Shown here: positions 1 to 6,275 of the stretch, piece by piece | Position numbering within the stretch: position 1 is the stretch's first letter | How the letters are laid out: each line of letters begins with the position of its first letter | Source of the DNA: Trichodesmium sp. MAG_R04 | GTDB lineage: Bacteria > Cyanobacteriota > Cyanobacteriia > Cyanobacteriales > Microcoleaceae | Assembly (NCBI GenBank): GCA_023356515.1 | Contig: JAKQYG010000124.1 | Span: 1-9,618 of the forward strand | Reading direction: 5' to 3' | Length of the DNA: 9,618 nt | The notes under the pieces: model-generated | What the model was told of the DNA's origin: nothing | What the model saw: the letters and a program-made list of their open reading frames with translations, nothing else | Database searches by the model: none | Translations under genes and position numbers: made by a program

Positions 1-775
1 TAAAAATAATACAAGGAGCTTTCTTTTTTGCCTGTTCAAACAAATCACGTACTCTAGCAGCACCAGTACCAACAAATAGTTCTACAAACTCCGAACCAGA
101 AATACTAAAAAATGGCACTCCTGCTTCTCCAGCAACTGCTTTTGCTAATAAAGTTTTACCTGTTCCTGGAGGTCCGACTAATAACAAACCTTTAGGGATT
201 CTCGCACCAATTTCAGTAAAGCGTTTTGGCGATTTTAAGAAGTCTACAATTTCAGTTAATTCTGTCTTTGCTTCTTCTACCCCAGCAATATTAGCAAAAG
301 TAATTTTTTCTGATTCTCCCTCTACATAAACTTTAGCTTTACTCTTACTAATTGATAGGGAACCTTGAGGTCCGCGATTCATAAAAAACTGTAATGCTGC
401 TACTAATATAATTGGTGGAATTACCCAATTTAAAAGAATAGCAAGCCAAGGATTTTTAGGGGGTGCAGCCTGAAATGTAACTTTATTATCTTCTAAACGT
501 TTAAGTAATTCAGGATCATTTATTGCAGTAGTAATAAGCCAAGGTCCGAGTTTATCTTCTTCTCCTTTGAGGCGATATACAATTTTTTTGTTATCTATTT
601 GAACCCCTAATACTTGTCCTTTTTCTACTTGTTGAATAAATACACTATAAGGAACTCGAGGAGGTTTGCGACGTGGCATGAAGAAATATACTGCTAATAA
701 CACACCTATCAAAACTAATAAAGCACTTCCAATTTGACGGCCACGGTAATTTTTCGGATTATTTTTAATACTCAT
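1..775 (-). CDS. ftsH: ATP-dependent zinc metalloprotease FtsH, N-terminal part (runs off the left edge)
   Basis: FtsH is a membrane-anchored AAA+ protease that unfolds and degrades damaged membrane proteins; in cyanobacteria family members act on thylakoid and plasma membranes. Reading leftward from the ATG at 775-773, 258 codons are open and the frame is cut by the window edge. The layout is that of FtsH: membrane helix at about residues 15-33, a roughly 80-residue exported domain, a second helix at about 112-132, then the AAA domain from about 155. Walker A GPPGTGKT is at 201-208 (bases 152-175), and the pore-loop region with FVELFVGTGAARVRD is at 230-244. The fragment ends at CIIF, just before the expected Walker B acidic pair; the zinc-protease domain (HExxH) lies outside. 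Cyanobacteria carry several FtsH paralogs and I cannot assign which one this is. No clear Shine-Dalgarno site precedes the start. The SH3-repeat gene ends 50 bases upstream on the same strand with no obvious terminator, so co-transcription is possible. Confidence 0.95.
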   Translation of the reverse strand, partial: MSIKNNPKNYRGRQIGSALLVLIGVLLAVYFFMPRRKPPRVPYSVFIQQVEKGQVLGVQIDNKKIVYRLKGEEDKLGPWLITTAINDPELLKRLEDNKVTFQAAPPKNPWLAILLNWVIPPIILVAALQFFMNRGPQGSLSISKSKAKVYVEGESEKITFANIAGVEEAKTELTEIVDFLKSPKRFTEIGARIPKGLLLVGPPGTGKTLLAKAVAGEAGVPFFSISGSEFVELFVGTGAARVRDLFEQAKKKAPCIIF

Positions 776-786
776 ATTTCTTGCTG

Positions 787-794
787 GAACGTTC
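787..794. promoter_or_regulatory. 8-base perfect palindrome just upstream of ftsH
   Basis: GAACGTTC is a perfect palindrome 11 bases upstream of the ftsH start codon, in the 50-base gap after the SH3-repeat gene. Its position would suit an operator or a small transcript-level element, but it is short and could be chance. It does not match the cyanobacterial LexA-type box I know (RGTAC...GTWCB). Confidence 0.2.
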
Positions 795-825
795 TGTTAC
801 TTTAATTCAACTTAACTATTAACTA

Positions 826-1452
826 CTACTTACACTCAACCAAATTACCAGCAGAAACAAACCCCCATAAAGGAGAACTAATTTTCACCCACTTACGTTT
901 TTCACCATTTTTATCGCGAATGAATCGATAATTTTCTATTAAAGTCAGCTGACTATTAACAGGTACTTTTCCTCTATACTTGGAATTTCTAGAAGCATCC
1001 GCACGTACTGCTAAACCTCGTGGTGCTTTTTTAGGATCAATTTCACGACATAAACTGTCATATGTTTCTTTTCCAGACCCAGATACAACTTCCAAACATT
1101 CTATTAAATTAGTTTCTTTACCAGGAAAACCCCTGGACACAAATCCCGAAATAGGATAAATAATTTCTACCCAAGTGCGGCCAGCAGGTCCTCTAATATT
1201 TCGATAACCTTCAATTAATGTCACCTCTTGATTAGAGTCTACAGTTCCAACTTTAGGAGAGTTAGGAGTAGGTCTTTTTTGAACTGTTAAACCTGCTGCT
1301 TTATTAACTTGACGACATAAGCTAGCACTTTTTTGAGATATTTGAGCAGTTTCTGAAGATACCTGAGAAGTTTTGATGGTTGTAGTAGCTTTTTTAGCAG
1401 CACTAACAACTATCATGAAAGTTAATATTAATAATGCCACTGATTGACGCAT
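826..1452 (-). CDS. Secreted protein with two tandem SH3-like (SH3b) repeats
   Basis: Predicted exported 208-residue protein of unknown specific role. The N-terminus has a lysine/arginine-poor hydrophobic stretch after MRQ (about residues 4-18, ending SAAKKA) that reads as a signal peptide. A Ser/Thr/Gln-rich linker follows. Two homologous repeats come next, at about 46-119 and 135-207. Each begins CR, has a GLTV or GLAVR strand, a V..VTLIE or V..QLTLIE strand followed by YR.IR, a TWVEI or KWVKI strand, and ends in GFVS then ..EC. This is the bacterial SH3 (SH3_3-like) pattern. The four cysteines (46, 119, 135, 207) sit at repeat edges, suggesting one disulfide per domain after export. The frame is open upstream to an ATG at 1527, but I choose the ATG at 1452: it puts the signal peptide at the N-terminus, an extended -10 lies just upstream, and the longer form would run through a hairpin. 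SH3b domains often bind cell-wall peptides; that role here is inference. Confidence 0.8.
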   Translation of the reverse strand: MRQSVALLILTFMIVVSAAKKATTTIKTSQVSSETAQISQKSASLCRQVNKAAGLTVQKRPTPNSPKVGTVDSNQEVTLIEGYRNIRGPAGRTWVEIIYPISGFVSRGFPGKETNLIECLEVVSGSGKETYDSLCREIDPKKAPRGLAVRADASRNSKYRGKVPVNSQLTLIENYRFIRDKNGEKRKWVKISSPLWGFVSAGNLVECK

Positions 1453-1468
1453 ACTTATTAAATCAAAA

Positions 1469-1477
1469 ATTATATCA
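1469..1477 (-). promoter_or_regulatory. Extended -10 promoter for the SH3-repeat gene
   Basis: Read leftward, the site is TGATATAAT, a perfect TGnTATAAT extended -10. No convincing -35 is seen, which extended -10 promoters can do without. Transcription would start near 1462, giving a leader of about 10 bases before the ATG at 1452. This supports the shorter start of that gene and excludes the upstream ATG at 1527 from this transcript. Confidence 0.45.
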
Positions 1478-1508
1478 AGTGTGTAATAAATCTTTGTTCC
1501 AAATAATA

Positions 1509-1530
1509 GGGATGTTGCATATAACATCCC
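1509..1530 (-). terminator. Hairpin between pheS and the SH3-repeat gene
   Basis: GGGATGTT (1509-1516) and AACATCCC (1523-1530) form a perfect 8-base-pair stem with a 6-base loop. Read leftward it is followed by TATTATTTGG, a moderately U-rich tail, so it can end pheS transcription. The tail is not a clean T run, so efficiency is uncertain. A homopolymer stretch (T9 read leftward, near 1569-1577) lies between the pheS stop and the hairpin. Confidence 0.4.
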
Positions 1531-1618
1531 TAAAGAATAAGGAGGAGGGAAGAAGAAGTAAATTTTGAAAAAAAAAGGGAAAAATTATTGAGTTTTCACT
1601 CTTTTCAAGTCAAGCTAG

Positions 1619-2617
1619 TTAAAATTGCTGCAAAAAGCGTAAGTCACTAGCATAAACACGCCGAATATCGTCAATTTGGTGTAGCACCATAGCAAATCTT
1701 TCTACCCCAAAACCTGCTGCAAAACCTGTATATTTTTCCGGATCATAACCTACCTCTTGTAAAACATTGGGATCTACCATGCCACAACCTAAGACTTCTA
1801 ACCATTTGCCATTCCATTCTAAATCTACTTCTGCTGAAGGTTCGGTAAATGGGAAATAGCTAGGGCGAAAACGGATAGGTAAGTCTCCAAACATTTGTCG
1901 GAGAAATTCTTTGATAGTTCCTTTGAGGTCAGAAAATCTCAATCCTTCATCCACTGCCAAGAGTTCAATTTGATGGAACACTGCAGCGTGGGTTGCGTCT
2001 ACGGTATCTCGACGATAAACACGACCAGGGGCAATAACTCGGATGGGCGGTTCATGTTTTTCCATGTATCGGATCTGGACTGAAGATGTGTGAGTCCGCA
2101 TTAAATTTCCATCCGACAAGTAAAAGGTATCCTGCATATCTCTTGCGGGGTGGTCTGGCGGAGTATTTAGAGCTTCAAAGTTGTAGTAGTCATTTTCCAT
2201 TTCTGGGCCGGTGGAGATTGTATACCCTAAACCAACAAAAATATCAAGGGCACGGTCTATAAGGCCATTCAGGGGGTGAATTTTTCCTTGGGAGCGATAT
2301 ACTCCTGGCATACTAACATCTAAAGTTTCGCTTTTAAGTTGGGCGGCAATTTCTATTGCTTGTAAGTTGCTACGTTTTTTATCTAGGTTAGTTTGGATGC
2401 CTTGTTTAATTGTGTTGGCGATCGCTCCTACTTTTGGTCGTTCTTCTGGGCTGAGTTTACCCATTGTACCAAGAATTTTGGACACTTGACCTTTTTTACC
2501 TAGATAGTTAATCCGTAAGTCTTCTAATTTTTCTAAGCTTTCTACTGTGGCGATCGCTTCTTCTGCTCTTTGGTGCAACTGCTCTAGTTGCGCTATTATA
2601 TCATTTACCTGAATCAT
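1619..2617 (-). CDS. pheS: Phenylalanine--tRNA ligase alpha subunit
   Basis: PheS is the catalytic subunit of the cytosolic alpha2-beta2 phenylalanyl-tRNA synthetase, which activates phenylalanine with ATP and charges tRNA(Phe). The 332-residue length is normal for bacteria. Residues 1-100 form the helical coiled-coil arm that contacts tRNA. The class II core follows, with HPLNGLIDRALDIFVGLGY (114-132, motif 1 region), TPPDHPARDMQDTFYL (152-167), THTSSVQIR (175-183), GRVYRRDTVDATH...FHQIE (198-218, motif 2), FPFTEPSAEVD (255-265), LEVLGCGMVDPNVL (273-286) and GFGVERFAM (302-310, motif 3). All are intact. The start is ATG at 2617 with no visible Shine-Dalgarno site. The partner gene pheT is not in the window; in cyanobacteria the two subunits are commonly unlinked. 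Two in-frame HIP1 sites lie in the N-terminal part (2418 and 2550). The gene is divergent from surE. Confidence 0.98.
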   Translation of the reverse strand: MIQVNDIIAQLEQLHQRAEEAIATVESLEKLEDLRINYLGKKGQVSKILGTMGKLSPEERPKVGAIANTIKQGIQTNLDKKRSNLQAIEIAAQLKSETLDVSMPGVYRSQGKIHPLNGLIDRALDIFVGLGYTISTGPEMENDYYNFEALNTPPDHPARDMQDTFYLSDGNLMRTHTSSVQIRYMEKHEPPIRVIAPGRVYRRDTVDATHAAVFHQIELLAVDEGLRFSDLKGTIKEFLRQMFGDLPIRFRPSYFPFTEPSAEVDLEWNGKWLEVLGCGMVDPNVLQEVGYDPEKYTGFAAGFGVERFAMVLHQIDDIRRVYASDLRFLQQF

Positions 2618-2641
2618 GGGCGAACTAAAATTTACAATAAT

Positions 2642-2669
2642 TTTATATTTGAGTGATTGTAATTTGTAA
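2642..2669 (-). promoter_or_regulatory. Possible pheS promoter
   Basis: Read leftward, TTACAA (2669-2664) and TATAAA (2647-2642) are separated by 16 bases. Transcription would start near 2635, leaving a leader of about 18 bases before the pheS ATG. Both hexamers are imperfect in a very AT-rich spacer, so this is a weak call. Confidence 0.25.
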
Positions 2670-2687
2670 TCTAAATTTTATCATTTG

Positions 2688-2721
2688 AATCTCCCTATCT
2701 CACCGTTCCCCAATCTCCCTA
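2688..2721. repeat. Short direct repeat in the pheS-surE spacer
   Basis: AATCTCCCTA occurs at 2688-2697 and again at 2712-2721, 24 bases apart, with the C-rich stretch CACCGTTCCCC between. The pattern resembles degraded C-rich short repeats that are scattered in filamentous cyanobacterial spacers; the functional meaning is unknown. Confidence 0.4.
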
Positions 2722-2778
2722 TTTATTTGGTAGCAAGTATTAATGTATTTAATATTAGTAGTTAGGAGAGTAGTCAGT

Positions 2779-2808
2779 TTGACAAGGTAGAATTAGAAAT
2801 AATATATA
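2779..2808 (+). promoter_or_regulatory. surE promoter (TTGACA / TATATA)
   Basis: A perfect -35 hexamer TTGACA (2779-2784) is followed after 18 bases by TATATA (2803-2808), embedded in AATATATATT. The predicted start is near 2815, about 75 bases before the surE ATG. This is the best sigma-70-type promoter in the window. Confidence 0.55.
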
Positions 2809-2826
2809 TTTTGGTTTAGCAATATG

Positions 2827-2870
2827 GGGAAAATCAAGACTGAGGAAAGGTTTTTCCCTATTTTTATATT
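2827..2870 (+). promoter_or_regulatory. Possible attenuator hairpin in the surE leader
   Basis: GGGAAAA (2827-2833) pairs perfectly with TTTTCCC (2852-2858) across an 18-base loop, and the stem is followed by the U-rich TATTTTTATATT. A competing smaller hairpin, GGAAA (2844-2848) with TTTCC (2853-2857), uses the same right arm, and a CCCC run at 2877-2880 just before the start codon could pair with the GGGG at 2826. The mutually exclusive arms inside the transcribed leader resemble an attenuator, but no known riboswitch consensus is recognised. Confidence 0.25.
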
Positions 2871-2888
2871 CAATATCCCCTTAGAAAA

Positions 2889-3689
2889 ATGAAAATATTG
2901 GTTAGTAACGACGACGGCATTTTTGCGGAAGGTATCCGGAGTTTAGCTAATGGTTTAGCGGCAGTAGGCCATGAAGTTATTGTTGTTTGTCCTGACAAAG
3001 AACGTTCAGGCACAGGTCATGGGTTAACATTACATCAACCAATTCGGGCCGAAGTTGTCAAATCAATTTTTGATGATGGGATAACAGCTTGGGCTTGTTC
3101 TGGCACTCCTGCTGACTGTATAAAGCTAGCTCTATTTGGCTTATTACAAACTCAGCCAGATTTAGTATTAGCAGGAATTAATCATGGCCCAAATTTAGGA
3201 ACAGATATTTTATATTCTGGCACTGTTTCTGCAGCAATGGAAGGAATAGTTGAAAATATTCCTTCCATTGCTTTTAGTCTTGGCAGTTATACTTCCAGAA
3301 AATTTGAAGTTGCTGTCAATTTTGCTCAGAGTTTAGTTCAGAAAATAGAAAGCCAACCTTTAGATAATTTAATGTTACTTAATGTAAATATTCCAGCCAT
3401 CGAAGAAAGAGAAGTAGCAGGAGTGAAAATTACTCGTCAAGGGATTCGTCGATACATAAATAGACTTGAAAAACGGGTCGATCCACGAGGTAAAATCTAC
3501 TATTGGCTGGCTGGAGAATTACAGGAAGATGTAGAAGAAACTAAGGATCAACCCTTAGTAGAAAAATTACCAACAGATATTCAGGCAATGGGGGAAAAAT
3601 ATATCACAATTACTCCCTTGCAATACGATCTAACCTATACTAGACAATTAAGCTATCTGCAAAAGTGGAAAATTGATAATTTTAGTTAA
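2889..3689 (+). CDS. surE: 5'/3'-nucleotidase SurE
   Basis: SurE is a cytosolic metal-dependent phosphatase that removes phosphate from nucleoside 5'- and 3'-monophosphates and, in some species, short polyphosphate; it is linked to stationary-phase and stress survival. The 266-residue protein matches the family in length and motifs. The N-terminal ILVSNDDG carries the metal-binding Asp8 and Asp9. RSGTGHGLT contains Ser40, a metal ligand in the family. SGTPADC is at 71-77, and GINHGPNLGTDILYSGTVSAAMEG (95-118) contains the metal ligand Asn98 and the active-site loop. All expected ligands are present. The start is ATG at 2889, directly followed by the family's typical first strand. No Shine-Dalgarno site is visible. 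The gene is divergent from pheS with its own promoter and a structured leader. Downstream the next gene begins 316 bases away, so surE is probably monocistronic. Confidence 0.97.
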   Translation: MKILVSNDDGIFAEGIRSLANGLAAVGHEVIVVCPDKERSGTGHGLTLHQPIRAEVVKSIFDDGITAWACSGTPADCIKLALFGLLQTQPDLVLAGINHGPNLGTDILYSGTVSAAMEGIVENIPSIAFSLGSYTSRKFEVAVNFAQSLVQKIESQPLDNLMLLNVNIPAIEEREVAGVKITRQGIRRYINRLEKRVDPRGKIYYWLAGELQEDVEETKDQPLVEKLPTDIQAMGEKYITITPLQYDLTYTRQLSYLQKWKIDNFS

Positions 3690-3794
3690 TAGTTAATACT
3701 TGTAGAAAATAAGGCTACAATATATAAATAATAGGCCAAATATTTCACATCGCAGATTAAAAAACTTGGCTCTATTAGAGTGGTTATGTAAATT

Positions 3795-3876
3795 AGCAAT
3801 TTAAATGAACTTAAATCCTTAAACAGCAAAGGATTCCATTAAATAAACTCGATTTTTTAAATTGCTTTTTTGTTTT
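3795..3876 (+). terminator. Nested inverted repeat with T run after surE
   Basis: An 11-base perfect inverted repeat, AGCAATTTAAA (3795-3805) and TTTAAATTGCT (3856-3866), encloses an inner 7-base-pair hairpin, AATCCTT (3814-3820) and AAGGATT (3829-3835), with an 8-base loop. The outer right arm runs directly into TTTTTTGTTTT (3866-3876). The tail supports rightward termination about 105 bases after the surE stop. The two-level fold is more elaborate than a simple terminator, and the outer stem is AT-rich and weak on its own. The rest of the spacer between surE and the next gene (3690-4005) holds no ORF of note; a 6-base hairpin (3700-3720, TTGTAG/CTACAA) sits just after the surE stop. Confidence 0.5.
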
Positions 3877-3918
3877 CCCATCATTCTTGTGTAGCTGGGA
3901 ATATAGAGTCTGCTTTGT

Positions 3919-3924
3919 TATAAT
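3919..3924 (+). promoter_or_regulatory. Possible -10 box for the zinc-ribbon gene
   Basis: A perfect TATAAT lies at 3919-3924, 82 bases before the ATG at 4006. The -35 position (17 bases upstream) holds no good match. TAATT/AATTA arms flank GATCAT just downstream of it (3921-3936) and could be an operator-like element at the transcription start. Confidence 0.35.
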
Positions 3925-4005
3925 TGATCATAATTACTCTATAAGAGCTAAAAACTTCAGCTATCTAAACTGGTAATAATTTTCCTTGATTTTTCAAAAA
4001 CAAAT

Positions 4006-4407
4006 ATGAATGCTCCTCTATCTAAAAGTAATTATGTAATTTGTCCAATTTGCAATCGCTCTAGTATTGCACAACCAATAAAAATGTTTAATGGGCTATT
4101 TACTTGCCCATATTGTAATTCCCATCTGGTCATAAGTTGGAGTGGCCATTATGTCAGAGACCCCTTGGCAATTCAACAGCTAGATATTGGACAAATGCTG
4201 AGACGACAAAGTAGACCTTTAACCAGGTTACGCCGTGACTTGACTCACCAGTATTTACCGATAGTTGCCGTAATTAGCAGTGCAATATTTTTTGGAGGAG
4301 CGATCGCCACTATAAGTATATTGGATTTCAAGTTTAATCTATTTGATGGAGTATTAGAGTGGATAAAAGAAAAAGACTTGTCGAATAATGAAAAGAATCC
4401 GTTTTAA
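4006..4407 (+). CDS. Small zinc-ribbon protein with one membrane helix, function unknown
   Basis: I do not recognise a named family. The 133-residue product has an N-terminal four-cysteine zinc ribbon: CPIC at residues 13-16 and CPYC at 34-37, spaced by 17 residues. A basic, arginine-rich stretch follows (RRQSRPLTRLRRDL, about 66-79). One hydrophobic helix lies at about 84-106, and a short acidic/polar tail ends the protein. The positive-inside rule places the arginine stretch and the zinc ribbon in the cytoplasm, with the C-terminus outside. The start is ATG at 4006; the next in-frame methionine (residue 27) would destroy the first CxxC. One HIP1 site lies in-frame at 4300-4307. It converges on the glycosyltransferase gene, with a shared hairpin between. 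Zinc ribbons joined to a membrane anchor can be redox or metal sensors or assembly factors, but nothing in the sequence decides this. Confidence 0.8.
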   Translation: MNAPLSKSNYVICPICNRSSIAQPIKMFNGLFTCPYCNSHLVISWSGHYVRDPLAIQQLDIGQMLRRQSRPLTRLRRDLTHQYLPIVAVISSAIFFGGAIATISILDFKFNLFDGVLEWIKEKDLSNNEKNPF

Positions 4408-4420
4408 TAAGGATATATTG

Positions 4421-4444
4421 ACAAAAACCCCTTATCTGATAAGG
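4421..4444 (-). terminator. Intrinsic terminator of the glycosyltransferase gene
   Basis: CCTTATC (4430-4436) and GATAAGG (4438-4444) are perfect inverted arms, in practice a 6-base-pair stem with a CTG/CAG triloop. Read leftward the stem is followed by GGTTTTTGTC, a T5 tract, which fits rho-independent termination of the leftward gene ending at 4487. The hairpin also lies just past the stop of the rightward zinc-ribbon gene and may block read-through both ways. Confidence 0.55.
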
Positions 4445-4447
4445 ATG

Positions 4448-4489
4448 TGAGTACTTAGCTGAAATTATTCTTGAGCCTCACTGTACTCA
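4448..4489. repeat. 7-base inverted repeat overlapping the glycosyltransferase stop codon
   Basis: TGAGTAC (4448-4454) and GTACTCA (4483-4489) are perfect complements 28 bases apart; the right arm includes the stop codon of the leftward glycosyltransferase gene. With the adjacent hairpin at 4430-4444 it forms a compact structured junction between two convergent genes. Confidence 0.35.
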
Positions 4490-6181
4490 TCTTTTGCCTT
4501 CTCTTGTAACTAAGGCCCATCCTTCCACAGTGTTTAAAACTTGAAAATTGTCTAGGGGAAGATTATTTAGAGTTGATGCTTCAACTAACAGATAGGGTTG
4601 AGTTGTACTTTCCCATTGCTGTTGAATTTTCTCTGGCCCAACACGCTTAATTAGGCGATCGCTATAAAAATTTAAGGATGGGCGGTTTCTGGTACCAAAA
4701 GAATAAATAATCTGACCTGGGAGTGTATTTTTCTGAATCATTTCTCCCACTGGTTTTACAGGATAATCTTCTTCCAACTCCCATATCCAATGAGGAGAGC
4801 TAACAAACATTAGCAGTGAAAGATATATTCCCCAAATTAAAATCAATAAAAACTGACGGTCTTGTTGATTCAATAGTAAAGTTACCATTGTTATTGTTAG
4901 AGCAACAGCAAGAGAAATGAACTGTAAAGGCAAATCAGGTTTTGCCAAGTTTGACTCCCCTATATGAGAAACATCACTAAAGTAAACAGAAGCAACCCAA
5001 GCTATTACCGCTAATAGTGCAAATAAAGCTACTACTAAACGATGATAAACAGTAGGAATACTCCAAAGATGTTTTTTATTGTTTCTGTGAGTAGGAAAAT
5101 ATTTATCAGTTGAAAACCAAAAATATCCTAAATCTAGCGGAAATTGATACCAAATTTCTGTTAAATAACTACCCACTGCTAAAGCAAAGGCTGGGTAAAT
5201 AGGCAACACATACCAAGGAAGTTTAGTATTCATTAATGAAATAGCTAATAAATAGACTCCACTCCAAACCAAAACTAATTTTCCCCAACTCAGATTACGA
5301 TTTTTCCAACTCAAATATAATCCTGGTAACCAGAAAAAAAGCCAAGGGAAACTATACTCAATAATTTCCAATAAATAATACCAAATCGGTCCATTATGAT
5401 TACCTACAGGTTGCCAAATGCGTTTAAGAGATTGATGGAAAAAGTTGGCGTGGAAAAATTCAACACCGTAATGAAAAAATTGAGCTGTGTACCATAGAAA
5501 AACTGGCAACATACCTAGTAGGATACCACTCCAAAAATATTTACTACTTAATAGTCGGGGAGTGTCCCACCAGAGAAACAAAAAAGCGATCGTTCCTAAA
5601 AGCAATCCTAAAATAATTCCTTTGCTGAGGGAAACTAAAGCAAAACTAATACCAATAGCGAGACAATAGCGGAGGTTGTGGCGCGAGCGCAACACACACC
5701 AAATCATCAGTAAAAAAAAACAAATTACTGCTCCGTCCAACATTGCTAAACGCCCATGTCTTACTACTGGTAATAAAGTTAAGTAAACCAAAGCGGTAAA
5801 AATTGCCGGGGTGCGTGGGCGAAATAATTCTCGACCAACGCCATAAATTAAAGGTACAGAACATGCTGTTAATAAAGCTGGAGATAAACGAGCAGTTAAT
5901 TCACTGACTCCTCCAATACTATAGACAAAGGCAATAGACCAATGTATTAATGGGGGTTTATTAAAATATGGGGTATTATTGATAGTAGGATAAAGCCAAT
6001 TCCACTTTTCTCGACTAATTTCTCTGGCTACTTGGGCAACTATTCCTTCATCCCAGTCTCGTAAAGGCAAGGTTCCTAAATTAGCTGAAAAAAGTACCAC
6101 CGCTGCTAATAACAAACCTAGTATTAGCAGGAAATCTATATGGGAATGTAAATTTTTCTTTGTTAATATTTTGTTAAGCAT
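4487..6181 (-). CDS. ArnT/PMT-like membrane glycosyltransferase (GT-C fold, GT39/GT83 type)
   Basis: Integral membrane enzyme that probably moves a sugar from a polyprenyl-phosphate donor to a lipid or protein acceptor on the outer face of the cytoplasmic membrane. The 564-residue protein has about ten to twelve hydrophobic helices starting at residue 17. In the first exported loop LRDWDEGIVAQVARE (40-54) carries the acidic DE pair typical of the catalytic site. YFNKPPLIHW (72-81) matches the KPPLYYW motif of ArnT relatives. Further motifs are RLAMLDGAVICFF (144-156), SLSKGIILG (184-192) and MNTKLPWYVLPIYPAFALAVG (317-337), the last typical of ArnT-type GT83 enzymes. A soluble tail of roughly 100 residues follows the last helix. 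The start is ATG at 6181; a TTG directly before it (6184) could also be read as a start, but ATG is preferred. Donor and acceptor are unknown; L-Ara4N modification of lipid A should not be assumed in a cyanobacterium. No partner sugar-pathway genes are nearby. Confidence 0.88.
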   Translation of the reverse strand: MLNKILTKKNLHSHIDFLLILGLLLAAVVLFSANLGTLPLRDWDEGIVAQVAREISREKWNWLYPTINNTPYFNKPPLIHWSIAFVYSIGGVSELTARLSPALLTACSVPLIYGVGRELFRPRTPAIFTALVYLTLLPVVRHGRLAMLDGAVICFFLLMIWCVLRSRHNLRYCLAIGISFALVSLSKGIILGLLLGTIAFLFLWWDTPRLLSSKYFWSGILLGMLPVFLWYTAQFFHYGVEFFHANFFHQSLKRIWQPVGNHNGPIWYYLLEIIEYSFPWLFFWLPGLYLSWKNRNLSWGKLVLVWSGVYLLAISLMNTKLPWYVLPIYPAFALAVGSYLTEIWYQFPLDLGYFWFSTDKYFPTHRNNKKHLWSIPTVYHRLVVALFALLAVIAWVASVYFSDVSHIGESNLAKPDLPLQFISLAVALTITMVTLLLNQQDRQFLLILIWGIYLSLLMFVSSPHWIWELEEDYPVKPVGEMIQKNTLPGQIIYSFGTRNRPSLNFYSDRLIKRVGPEKIQQQWESTTQPYLLVEASTLNNLPLDNFQVLNTVEGWALVTREGKR

Positions 6182-6275
6182 CAAATTATTTGATTAATTA
6201 ATTGATATTAATAGCATTTATATAGAAATCTGAATTATGAGATGAAATTTCGTTAAAGAGCGAAAAACAATAATC

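Noticed and set aside
1535..1558. Purine-rich tract with AAGGAGGAGGG on the plus strand that looks like a strong Shine-Dalgarno site
   Set aside because: No start codon with an open frame follows on the plus strand; it is just the complement of the pyrimidine-rich spacer downstream of pheS.
1895..2083. Rightward 62-codon ORF inside pheS
   Set aside because: It lies wholly on the opposite strand of a clearly coding pheS region and its translation has no recognisable features.
3690..4005. A hidden gene or tRNA in the 316-base spacer
   Set aside because: All frames are broken by stops, no tRNA-like cloverleaf or CCA end is seen; only hairpins and promoter-like sites.
5487..5864. Two short ORFs (60 and 72 codons) inside the glycosyltransferase gene
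   Set aside because: Both overlap membrane-helix coding sequence of a well supported gene in other frames; no start signals.
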